A DNA stretch of 64,000 nt. It comes from Atherinomorus stipes (taxonomy: Eukaryota; Chordata; Actinopteri; Atheriniformes; Atherinidae). Shown here one piece after another: positions 24,332-36,940 of this stretch. Position 1 is the first letter of the stretch. Each line of letters starts with the position of its first letter. Under the pieces are notes generated by a model that saw only the letters and a list, made by a program, of their open reading frames with translations, was not told the DNA's origin and made no database searches. A program made the position numbers and the translations under genes. The DNA is taken from contig JALJCO010010226.1 in assembly GCA_023101725.1 (NCBI GenBank), positions 1 through 64,000 of the forward strand. The letters are read 5' to 3'.

Positions 24332-24360
24332 CGAAGCCCGGAACTTTGAAGGTGGTGAAC
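23171..24360. other. Intergenic region between atp6v1c2 and nol10
   Basis: This divergent intergenic stretch contains a (TTA)n tract (about 24162-24194), a T run (24214-24231) and an (ATTT)n/(AGTT)n tetranucleotide array (about 24266-24331) that ends just before the nol10 promoter. No gene was recognised. Confidence 0.5.
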
Positions 24361-24410
24361 GCAGTTTCCAATCGGATCAGTTTCGCCAAACCCGGCTCGG
24401 CTTCCGGTGT
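24361..24410 (+). promoter_or_regulatory. nol10 promoter core
   Basis: A forward CCAAT box (24368-24372) and an ETS-type site CTTCCGGT (24401-24408) lie about 80-120 bp upstream of the nol10 ATG in a locally GC-rich patch. This TATA-less arrangement is usual for ribosome-biogenesis genes. Confidence 0.5.
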
Positions 24411-24487
24411 TTGGTTCAACACAACAACGTGGATACAGCGCAGCTCACCGGTCTGTGCGGGGGGTAGAGCAGCATTTATCCTCAACA

Positions 24488-27400
24488 ATGCAGATTTCCA
24501 GTGTAAACGATGTGAAAATCTATAATTTAAGTCACGGAAAGTCTCTTCCAGAGGTAAGAAGTTCGGTTAAATCCTTTGTTTTGTCTTTTTTTAGATTTAA
24601 AGTCATGACTTACAGATAGCATTGCTAGCTAACTCGTTTCGCCACGAAAGTGTTTGTAACGGCGTGTGAAGAAAATTATTGATGACAAAATACCTGCTTT
24701 TCTCGCTGAACTTAGTTATAGTTCATATTTGAGAAAGTTCATCTAATTATACACTTTACTGTCGCCAGAAACCGTATGAAACAATGAAAACAGACGTGTT
24801 TGAGTTGTCAGATGGTCTGTGAACTAACCACAAGTGACTGAAATTCATCAAGAAAAAATTATTGTTAAATGTGATATTTAGTCAAACTCTTTTTATTCTA
24901 CACGTCTCATCAGTAAATTTGTCAAAAATAAAAATTACTGGTTTGTTTCAGCACCGATCAAAGCGTTAATGGCTAAAACCCAGTTACTTTTGGCAGGTTG
25001 TGTTTTTATAGAGCATGAACTAGTATGACATCAGCCAAAAATCTGATTACTATGGCTGTATCTGATTTCACTGTGCAGTTATTTGACATATCCTGATCAC
25101 CTCTTTGTTGTCATTGCAGTGGTTGTCAGATCGGAAAAAAAGACAACTGCAAAAGAAAGATGTTGGTGAGTTCACAGCCAGTTTCAGCGCTGCAGGTTGA
25201 CTTCCTCCCGAATGTTTGACATTATCTTGACTTTTCTGTCTTTGTTCCTCAGACATCCAACGCAGGATCGAGCTCATCCAGGATTTTGAGATGCCCACAG
25301 TGTGCACCTCCATCAAAGTGTCCCGGGACGGTCAGTTCATCCTGGCAGCAGGTGAGGCGAGCTCTGCAGAGTTACTGTTTCAGGAGCTTTCAGATGTATT
25401 TACCACTAAAAGAAGTTGAAGGGTTACTTTCATTCTTTTTCAGGTACTTACAAACCCAGAGTTCGCTGCTATGACACCTATCAGCTTTCCCTGAAGTTTG
25501 AGCGTTGCTTGGATTCGGATGGTAAGTCAGATGCATCTTCTCATTATCTCCATCTTGTGAACGACCAAATTTGATGGTTTTCTTTTCTCACAGTTGTGGC
25601 CTTCGACATCCTGTCTGACGACTACTCTAAGGTGAGAAACAGGGTGCTAGTTTACCCCTAAACTTTACTCATGCTGCTGACTTTGGGATGAATATTTGAT
25701 CTCTGACGTCATGGGTGCAGATTGTGTCAGCTGGATTGTCTCAGTAGGTTTTAAGTTGATGAATTTGTGAATTTAAAATTTGGGGTAAATTGAAGGGGGG
25801 GTTTGTAATCACTGAAACTTTTGACTTTTTTGGCAGCAGTTACAACCAGATGTTTTCCATCCTGTCATGGCTGGATGTGCGGGATAGGATTTCTGATGCT
25901 TTTTGTGTTTCAATGTGCAACAGTATTGCATGCTCCTCACCAGAGGGAGCAATCTTGCTTTTATATCTGCTGTCTTGTGCATGGTGAAAAGTTACTGGGT
26001 GATGGGGTTAACCTCTTTTCCCCAAATCTTTATTATTGCATTCTGTCAGTATTACTGTATCTTATCAGTGAACATAGAGAGTACCACATTCGCATCCTGA
26101 TTAATGTGTAATATGTACAACAAGCGACAGTAGTTACAGTATTGGGCAGCACTTCTGCTTAGTTAGTTGTTCTACACATTAAATCTTCCAATCATCCATC
26201 CCCAGGTGGCACTAAGCCTTGTTGTGACCTAAAAACCTCTTAAAACCCATTCACTAGAGGCTGATTTGTTTTACCTGGTGAGATCTGAACTGAATCCAAG
26301 TTAAAGGATAAGTTTCTTTTTTTTCAACATGGACCTTATTTCTAGGAGTTTATATGTGCATTTACTCACCTGTAACGTTTCTGCATCACTTTGACCCCTT
26401 TGGAAGATATTACGTTGAGTTGCCCTTCGGTGTACATCCAGTAAAATGGCAGAGACGAGGCAGCCAGTAAGACATTATCTGCAGTAAAACTCCTTGATTT
26501 CATCAATGCTTTAAGTAGAATGAATGAACGAATGAGTACTATTGTCCTGTGAGTTCAGAGTTTCTCAAATTGTGTTTTTGTTGTTGTCTGGGTAACGAGT
26601 TGCTCTTCTCAGCTGTACTACGGAAGCGTGCATCGTGAACGCGCGGCCGTGAAAAGTGTGTAGAACACCCTGATAACTAACGGAAAGCTAAATCTGGACT
26701 CACAGGAAAATAGTGCTCGTTCATTCTACTTAAAATATTGGTGAAAATCAAAGAGTTTTGCTGCAGATAATGTCAGATAATGTTTGGATTTACATCGACG
26801 GGCGACTCAACGTAATATCTTCCGAAGGACTCAAAGTAATGCAGACTTTACTGGTGAGTAAATGCATGTATAAACTCCTAGAAATAAGGTCCAGGTTGTT
26901 ATCCTTTAATGCAGCAGCCCTGGTGCTTTGCTACTTCCCGTTACTCTTACATTTAGATTGTGCAAATGAATAAAAAGATATGTTTGAAAATATTCTTTTA
27001 ATTTTTCAAGAGTGCAAACTATCTATCTAGACTTCATACGCACATTGCAAATCAAAAGAAAAATCATGTAAAGTACAACAAGTATCATACAGCTTCTTTA
27101 ACAGCTTTTTAGGTCATTATGTTCTTCTACTGACTGAGACGGTGATATAAGAGGTGAAAAAGCACATTATAATCTGATAATGGACTTCTTTTGTCTTGAT
27201 TTTCTCTTTTTTTTTCCATTATGCACATTTCAGGTCTCCAAACAGCTTTTAACTCTTTGTTAGGATGCTCAAGAGGTTGCTTATGAGATAAAAATAGATT
27301 GCAAATATTATTTGTCTGAATAAATCTGGCTGCACTCTGCAGTTGACTTCATTGTTGGGATTCTTTAGGAAAGTCAAAACCATTACAGTCACTCAAGACT

Positions 27401-30400
27401 ATTAATGGAGATGCTAAATGACCAATCTGATTCAGGATTTTTGAGGATAATTAATCTTATCAAAGTTTTAACAGAAGAGAGTCAAAGTCTTGACTGCAGA
27501 TGCTTGTTTCTGAGCCTGGAGTTGAGTTTTCTGCAGATTTATCACGCTTTACAAAGCCTGGATGTCTTCTGGATGATTTCCTGATTATAAGCTCATCATG
27601 TTTTTATTTTCTACTTTTACCTGAAGCAGCTCCGTGTCTGTTTTTCCTCGTTTTGATTTTAAAGTTCATTTTCTGCGTCTGCAGCTGGTCTTTCTGCACT
27701 GCGATCGCTACGTCGAGTTCCACTCGCAACATGGACACTACTACAAGACCCGAATCCCAAAGTTTGGCCGGGACTTTTCCTACCATTACCCCTCCTGTGA
27801 CCTGTACTTTGTAGGGATGAGGTGGGTGTTTTGTGTCCATGTGCTTTAGCTTCTTCCTCGGGATGTGGCAGCACGGTGGCGTGCTGGTCAGCATCACAGC
27901 CTTCAAGCCTCTGGTGGGGAGGGTGACCTTTAGTGCAGAGTTTGCATGTTCTCTTCAGGCACTCTGGCTTCCTCCCACCGTCTAAAGACATGTAGGTTAG
28001 GTAAAAAGGTTTTCCTCGCAAAAGAAATTTTGTTGTCTCAGTGGGACTTAATTGTATAAATAAAGATGAAATAAAAGTTAAAGAAGTAATCCAATCCAGT
28101 ATAGGTGGGTATTGGCAAAGACTTCACGATGTGATGCGTATCACAATACGTGGGTCCCGATACGATACAATATTGCAATATTGTGATATATTGCGATATT
28201 CTAGGCACTTCAGAGAAATTTAAAATTCAGCTTGAAATAAAAGTTGTACCTATGTACAAACATCGGATGACTGAAATAACAAAATGAGTCAAAATCAATG
28301 AAATTCAGTTCCTCCATGTCCCATTTATTAAACCTGGACAGGTGTCTTTGCCACTTGGATCTCATAATAAAAATAATTACAATCATCCTCCTGAATATAA
28401 ATATTTCTCACTTTGGGAAAACCCAACTAAATAAATGTGCAAATAAAAAAAAAAAGTGCTTTTGAAAACAATATTACCACGGCTGAGCTGGAAGAGTGTT
28501 AACGTACACACGTAGTATATAAGTATATGAAAACGCATATTAAAACATATGAAAAATAAACATTTCAGTCAGTCAGTTATAATCTCAAACAACTGACTTA
28601 GTAATAAAAACCTGGACACATTCTAACACTATTTCCACTGTGTTTAAAGTTGAACCTGAACCTGCAGATGCACGTAGATATCAGTGGAAAGCTGAGACTT
28701 TTCTACGTGCTGGGCCGCTGCAAACAACAAAATCTCGCAAGATTTCATTGTTCTATTACATAAACTCGCCAGATTTCGTTAAAAAAGATCGATAAAGCCA
28801 TTTTTCATAGGAATATGATATTGCAACATAAAATATTACAATAGTTCTGAGTAATTACACACCTTAAATCCACTTTATAGAGCTTTTTTTCCTCTCTTTT
28901 TATATAGCGCATTGGAATAACAGAAAACTTTTCCAAAGTGCTGAACAAATAATAAACAGTAGTACTGTTTTGTTTTTCAGCTCAGAGGTGTACAGGCTGA
29001 ACCTGGAGCAGGGGCGCTTCCTGAACTCGCTGCAGACTGATGCTGTGTAAGTCCTGTTGAATCTGGATATTCATGTCCGATGTGATGCTCGTTTTCACTA
29101 ATTCTCTGTGTCTCACTGACCAGAGAGAACAATGTGTGCGACATCAACCCCGTCCACCATTTGTTTGCGACAGGAACCTCTGAGGTAAGTGCCATCACAG
29201 GCTTTGTGTGGCATGAAGCGCTCGTGACTAAAAATGTCTTTTAAGGTCTTAAATTTGCTGTTTTGTCTGCAGGGAAGAGTCGAATGTTGGGACCCTCGTG
29301 TCCGGAACCGGGTGGGCACGCTGGACTGCGCTCTGAGCAGCCTCACCGAGGGAACAGAGTGAGTGCTGAGCTGTCACGCTGAGATGTCGCATCATTACCG
29401 CTGATCTCAGCCTCATGATGCACATGCAGCCACATGGTGCTTTTCTCCGAGAGAAAACAGGCTTCAAGCTGTGGGCCATTATGGCTGCGTGAGATCCTCA
29501 CATGTTTTCTTTCACCTTTTATCTCCTAAATTCTGCTGACGCGACGGCATTCTGGTTGTGTTTGCCGACAGGGTTCAAGCTTTGCCGTCCATCAGTGCGC
29601 TGAAGTTTAACGGCTCTCTCAGCATGGCAGTCGGGACCAGCACAGGACAGGTGAGACAGTCTTACTGGACAAAACTGAAAGACTGCAATAAGCTGGTTTC
29701 ATAAATGTGAGACCTTTAACCCTTTATTAACTGCGATAGAAATGACCCGTCTATGCCTGCTCTGTTATTTTTGTGCATAGTGGGGTCATTTCTTTGGGGT
29801 ATCCTCAAGTGTTTTATATTTTTATAATCCCGACAACTTACACTACAAGGTTATGAACATCAATGGATGGTAAAAACTTACAATGTTCTTTAAAGAATGC
29901 CATGAATATAAAACAATACACAAAAATCAGAATTTTCATCACATTTTGCTAACTAAACTAAACAAAACATAGTGATCCAAAACATTTCTAAATGTACAAA
30001 ATTAAAATAAATACTTCTTAACACTTTTCAGTTTATTGGAACCATTTATCTCTTAGTTTTTGAGATACACTCCTTTTTGGTAGCAGAGTTCAAAGGCATT
30101 TTGATTGATGGATTTCAGCTGCAAGATAAAGCAGCTAATAAAGGCATTTTTTCCTGCTGTGGTGTCATTTGATTGGAGTATTTGTAGGTGCTTTACCCAG
30201 AATATCTAGAGCTAATATAAACAAAAAAGGTTCTTGACCATTGACAGGCTGATAAATTACTCAAAATTCAGGCATTTTTCCATAAAATTACTAAATAAAC
30301 ATACAAGAACTGTATTATGGAGAAAAGTATTGAATAATTATTAAGCATCCTCAACCTATTTATTTTGAATATATATTTTAAACATGGTAAAGACAGTCAC

Positions 30401-33400
30401 CAAAAAGTGAAGAAAATATGTGGCACAAGCTGATAACATCATATTTCTGTCAGTTTGCACTTAAAGCATGAAGTTTGGAGCCTGTTTGAAGTCTTTCATC
30501 ATGCAGACGTTTATTGATTTTTGTGTGAGAAGTCTTAAACACTATTTGTTTTCTTCCGTCTGGATCAGAAACTCTTCTCTCCGTTTCTTGGTTGTTGTGC
30601 AGGTGATGCTGTATGACCTCCGCTCCAGCCAGCCGCTGCTGGTCAAAGATCACTTCTACAATCTGCCAATCAAGTCCCTCAACTTCCACGATCAGCTGGA
30701 CCTGGTTGTGTCTTCAGACTCCAAGATCATAAAGATCTGGAACAAAGACACTGTAAGTTGCAGGAGCTGATGGACGGTACCAACACGATGCTGTCAGATC
30801 ATTGCAAGTTCAAGATTTCATTGGTTTTATTGAATTTTTATTTTTTTTTGTCATTCTGCAAACAAGTTAATAGATTGAAAGTAAAAGACTTAAAAACCCA
30901 AATGATGTTTAGACTATTGTGGGAAGACTTAGTGGTGAGTTCTGGTGCATCAGAGATCAGTTCCTTGTCCTTGTGATGCTGCTACAGTTTAATGTTCAGT
31001 CCTCAGCGTGTAACTGAATTGATTTAATATAAAAAATACTCACCAGTTTATTTAAGGTCTAAGTTAAAGCAGAAGAGTCAAACAAAATCATGCAGGCAGA
31101 TTTGCACGTCTGCAGCATTTAAAGTGTCTGAAAAGTCACCACCGTTCTGGACGAGGCTCTGCAGCTGCACATCTCCATGCTATAGCATGTTCCTGCCACA
31201 TGGGGGCAGTGTCAGATACTTTTGTGTTGCTGTTCGTCCTTTAGGTTCCCTCTGCTGTAAATGATTTGCTTTGTGATGGAGTGAAGCAAACCTTTGAAAG
31301 AATGAAGACTGGAGCTTTTAACCTTTGCTCGTGTCATCTTGAGAGCTTTTCTCTCATGGGTTTTTGGAGGACTTCATTTGATAATGTCTGTGTTGGTAGA
31401 CAGCCAGATTCTTCCCTCTGAGTGGCACAATGGAGACTGATGCCCTTTAAGGCAGAGAGCTTTCAGACATGGACGGGGCAGCTAACATTCCCCCAGTCAG
31501 CCTTCCCTCTCACTGAAAGTACATGACGGCCCACTGGGACTTTGTCACCGGCTTTTTGATCATAAGATGCAAAATCTTCTGATCAGCTAAAGAAAAGATT
31601 GAACTGTTTGACCACGATAAGCAACTGCAGGAGTTAAATATGACATCACTGAAGTCGTTCTGTGGAGATGTTCCTCACTTTCACGCTGAGACTGGAAGAC
31701 TAACGTGAGTGAAAACCTTTTTCCAGAGGTATTCAAACTGGGGAAAAGGTTTATTTCTCCAAGATTCAAGTCTAAAAGTCCAACAGATGTGGTATTCTAG
31801 CAGTCTAATAAGTGTGGACCTGAAACCAGAGGAGCATCTTTGAAAATGGATGCACAGAGGAGCTTTCTGTTTGTGAGAATTTCAGTCTTGTGTCATTTAT
31901 GGACTGGTAATAAGTTGTAGAGAATAACTGACTTATGGCCATGAGATCCGAGAGTTGACACAACGAATGAGATCACGGTTAAGAGTTGAAAATTAGTTTC
32001 CTTCAAAATCAGGTTCGTTATCAGCCTTGGAGATAAAGTGATCCGGATCTCCTTCCTTTGAGGGTCATTAAACTCATCCAGCATGGAGGAGACCCTCGGG
32101 TAGAATCAGGACGTGCAGTAGCGATTACATTTATTCCTTATGGCCAAGCCCCTGGGGATTCCCATGGAATAGGTCAGCTGGGATGTCGCGGTTTCCCTCT
32201 TGTACTTGAAGCCTCCATGAACAAGCTAAAGAGGATGGATGTAGAGATGCACCGATCGGATATCTGGATCGGATATCGGCTCTGACTTTGACTAATAAGC
32301 TGGATCGGATATCGGATGAATGAGGCCGATCCGACATTCCGATCCAGTCATTTCTTTTTTTGTTGATTTCATTCACAGCAATACTATTATTTTTGTATTT
32401 AAAAAAAAAAAAAGATAATTAACATTTTGTTTGTTGGGTTTCAGGCAGCTGCTTTATTTTATATTACATTTTAAAATATGTATTTGCAGTGCACTTTACA
32501 TGGAAGTGTTATTTATTTCTTTTTGCTGTTAATTGACACTTTATTTGTTAATAGAATGTACTTTAACATTATTTATCTGTGTTAATTTATTCGATTTTTT
32601 TTGGGCAAGGCTAAATGTTTATATCAACCCCGATGCCTTCACTCACAACAAAAACGAAATAAGGAAAACTTGCAGGGTCTGACATTATGGTGTCTTTACA
32701 TTTTCATGTGGTGGATGCGGTTAAATTCTCGTCCTTCTTGACTAACTTTTGTTTTTCTCTCATGTTCATCGCAGGGAAAGTTGTTTTCCTCTATTCAGCC
32801 TCCGACAAACATCAACGATGTCTGCATCTATCCCAATTCAGGTGAGAGCAGCAGGATGTGTAGACGCTCTCAGAAATCGCAGCGGTTGCTGGTTGATTTC
32901 ATGCCTCTGGGTGGCGCCATCCTGCTGTAGCATTTACACACCACTTCACTTTGTCATTTCAGTGACTTTAAGGCTTTTGAATGAAAAGATTTCCCAAAAC
33001 TATTCAGCTGATTAATTCATATGATTTTGTCCACATGTTCTAGTTTTTGGCTAGACATGATTTACAGCCTCAGAAGATGTGCAAGACTACAGTTTAATGT
33101 ACAACCACAATTCCAAATCAGTTGAGAGGCTGTGTAAATGAAAATGTAATGCAATGATTTTCAAATCTCATTCACCCCTACTTTCCCCAGTAGAACATAA
33201 ACAACATGCCAGATCAAACAATTGGAGGAGTATTTGACATCATACCAGGTGAAATGGAAATGGGTCAGTAACATGACTGGGTATAAAAGGAGCATTTTTA
33301 TTCTCTGGCATTTTTAAAAACTGGCTCTGAAAGTTGTAAAACAATTTCAGAAAAATGACTTTAAGGAGGCACCATCTAAAGTGTATTATATCAAAAGATT

Positions 33401-36293
33401 GAGAGAATCAGGAGGAATCTCTGTGCGCATGGGGCAAGGCTGGATGCTGGTGATCTTCTGCATTAAAAGCAGACATAATTTTCTACTGGAAACCACTGAT
33501 GGACTCAGGAAGACTTCCAGGAATCTGTCTGTGAACACAGTTCACGCTGAAATCCACAAGTGCAGCTTAAAGCTCCATCATGCAGAGAAGAAGCCATATG
33601 TGACCAGGATCCAGAATCTAGACCAAAGCTCATTTAAAATGCTCTGAGGCAAAGTGGAAACTGTTTTTCAGTCAGATGGATGAAAATGTAATGAGGTTGC
33701 ATTAGTGTCTATGGCGATGGCAGCTTCCACATCTGTGAAGCTCCATCAGTGCTGGAAAGTACATGGAGGTTTTAGAGCAACATCTGCTCCCATCCAGACA
33801 ACGTTGCCTTCAGGGAAGGCCTGCAGGTTTCACACGGCCTGGACCACATACTGGATCTATCACAGCAACAGGGCTGCAAACAGGAGAAGAGTCCAGCTGC
33901 TGACTGGCCCGCTTGCAGTCCAGAGTCCAGCTGCTGAACTGGTCTGCCTGCAGTCCAGAGTCCAGCTGCCGAACTGGTCTGCCTGTAGTCCAGAGTCCGG
34001 CTGCCGAACTGGTCTGCCTGCAGTCTAGAGTCCAGCTGCCGAACTGGTCTGCCTGCAGTCCAGAGTCCGGCTGCCGAACTGGTCTGCCTGCAGTCCAGAG
34101 TCCAGCTGCCGAACTGGTCTGCCTGCAGTCCAGAGTCCGGCTGCTGAACTGGTCTGCCTGCAGTCCAGAGTCCAGCTGCTGAACTGGTCTGCCTGCAGTC
34201 CAGAGTCCAGCTGCTGAACTAGTCTGCCTGCAGTCCAGAGTCCAGCTGCTGAACTAGTCTGCCTGCAGTCCAGAGTCCAGCTGCTGAACTAGTCTGCCTG
34301 CAGTCCAGAGTCCAGCTGCTGAACTAGTCTGCCTGCAGTCCAGAGTCCAGCTGCTGAACTAGTCTGCCTGCAGTCCAGAGTCCAGCTGCTGAACTAGTCT
34401 GCCTGCAGTCCAGAGTCCAGCTGCTGAACTGGTCTGCCTGCAGTCCAGAGTCCAGCTGCTGAACTAGTCTGCCTGCAGTCCAGAGTCCAGCTGCTGAACT
34501 AGTCTGCCTGCAGTCCAGAGTCCAGCTGCTGAACTAGTCTGCCTGCAGTCCAGAGTCCAGCTGCTGAACTGGTCTGCCTGCAGTCCAGAGTCCAGCTGCT
34601 GAACTAGTCTGCCTGCAGTCCAGAGTCCAGCTGCTGAACTAGTCTGCCTGCAGTCCAGAGTCCAGCTGCTGAACTGGTCTGCCTGCAGTCCAGATCTTTC
34701 ACCAATAGAAAACATTTGGAACATCATGAAAGTAGAAATCCAGCAACCAGGTCCAGGACTGTTGAGCCTGGAACTACTTTTTACAGACGTGTTGCTGCCA
34801 TCAGATTCACAATCAGCTCATATTTTCCATGAAATGATAAAATGTCTCCGTTTCAACATCTGATATGATGTTTATGTTCTCCTGGGAATAAAAAAATGGG
34901 TTGATGAGATTTCCATATCATCACATTCTGTGTTTTATATAACTTTCTACACTGTCTCAGCTTTTTTGGAGTTAGAGTTTTGCAAAAGAAAATCTTTCAC
35001 AGCTTTAATGTCTATTTATAACTGCATTGCTTCTGTGCTTGCATGTCTCATCAACAGGTATGTTCTTCACTGCCAATGAAGACCCCAAGATGAACACATT
35101 TTACATCCCAGTGAGTACAGACATGGGTCACATTATGGTGCTGGAAAACATACTGTATGTTGTGATGTGTAAACACAACTGTACACACCACATCTCAGTG
35201 ATTCAGTTGATTGTATAAGGGCAGGTGGGAGCTAACAGTTTGTGAGATGGTGGTTTATTTTCAGCAAGGCTACGTTCATGTTGGAGGCTCTGATTTGATA
35301 TCAACATGCGATTGCATTATTCCAGAAAATACCAGTGTGTGTGTGTGTGTACAGTAAACTCAGTTTGTTTTGTGTAAATGACTATGTGGCATATCAGAGG
35401 TGATGAGCCCTCTGCCCAACATTCCAGAGGAAAGTGATCACATCACTTTGACAGTGGCAGATTAATTGATTTGAGAAAATCGGTCACTGAATACAGATGG
35501 ACAAGGGATTAATACTTAAAAAAAGAAGTGTCTTGCTGCAACTTGGGGGAAACTGGATTTGGATTGTTGGAACATCTTTCCCTTGCATCCTGATTTTATC
35601 TCACCCAATTTTTTTTATAGCTCTTAAGGCCCTCTGTGGATATAAATATATTCTATGACAGCATTTGTGTTCGTGTGAACAGATTGTTGCTCACAATAAT
35701 CAAATATAATCATCTTACATTTGCCAGTTATTTGCTTGGCCACTGATCCATCTTACAGTCTAACTACCAGCAATGTTGATCACAAGTTTGATCTTGATAC
35801 AATTCAATATCACAAATTTGCCACGGTACAATTTCAATTTGATTGGATTCTGAGGCTAGCCACTGCTATAAGACGATCTCTCAGCTGATTTAACCCAAAC
35901 ACTTCCATGTTACAGGTTTTCTGGTAGTTTTTTTTTTTTTCTCTCAGATATTAGGAGCATAAAATCTAAACGTTTCAGTTTTCTCTTTATTTAGCTGAAG
36001 AAAACTGGAACACACAAGCACTGATTTGTCTGAGGCATGCGTTGAATGGGACCAGAGTGAACTTGGAGTTTCTTGGTGAAACAGGAATATAGAGCTGTGT
36101 GTCATCAACGTAATTATGATCATATATTTTGTTTCCATGATCTAAGTGTTTGGGAACATGCAGATGCTGAACAAAAGGGGCCCCAAAATGGAGCCTTGGA
36201 GAACTCCACATCTGAGTGGATCTATAGTTACCAAGTGATGCGAAGTAGTTGATGTCAAACCAGTTCGGGCCTGGACTGGAGCTTTCAAAGTGT

Positions 36294-36324
<31 letters not shown>

Positions 36325-36887
36325 GGGGGGGGGTTAAGGGTCTCTGACTACACAATCTAAGAAATGTAGCTTCAATGATTGTGAAGTATACTGAGTTGCC
36401 ATCCAGAGTCCCAAAAGCTAACACCAAGATTGTATACTTTTTTTAAAAACTGAACTGGTAGCCAGTGGAGAAATGGTAAAACCAGGGCTGTATGTAATCT
36501 TCTGTGAGGTATCCAGTCTGATGTTCTGATCCTAAACTAACTGTCCAAGAATTTTTAAAAAAGGAAAACTAGCAAACTACTACAGTGGTGTAGCTGGAAT
36601 AACGTTTTAGCTCTGCAGGGACACAGTTCTTATCAATTTCTATAAGCACATGTATGAAGAGCTGAGAAATCAGTTTAGATTCACACATGACGTAGTAAAA
36701 ATCACAGCTTTACTCCTGTATTGCTTTAATTTATCACAAGTGTTTGAGTCGGCACAATTCCTCTTTGATTCTCTAAAAAAAGGAACGATGACGGGAATGG
36801 AAACTTGAGCAGGAAGCGTTGTTCTATATTTGTTTCAACAAATACACGACAGGTTTCACGCTCGCTCAACAGTCTAAATCTGAACCT

Positions 36888-36940
<53 letters not shown>

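Noticed and set aside
33913..34727. Long repetitive open frames across the 35-bp minisatellite, both strands
   Set aside because: They arise because the repeat unit lacks stops in the phases read; they are tandem DNA inside a dead transposon intron copy, not a protein gene.
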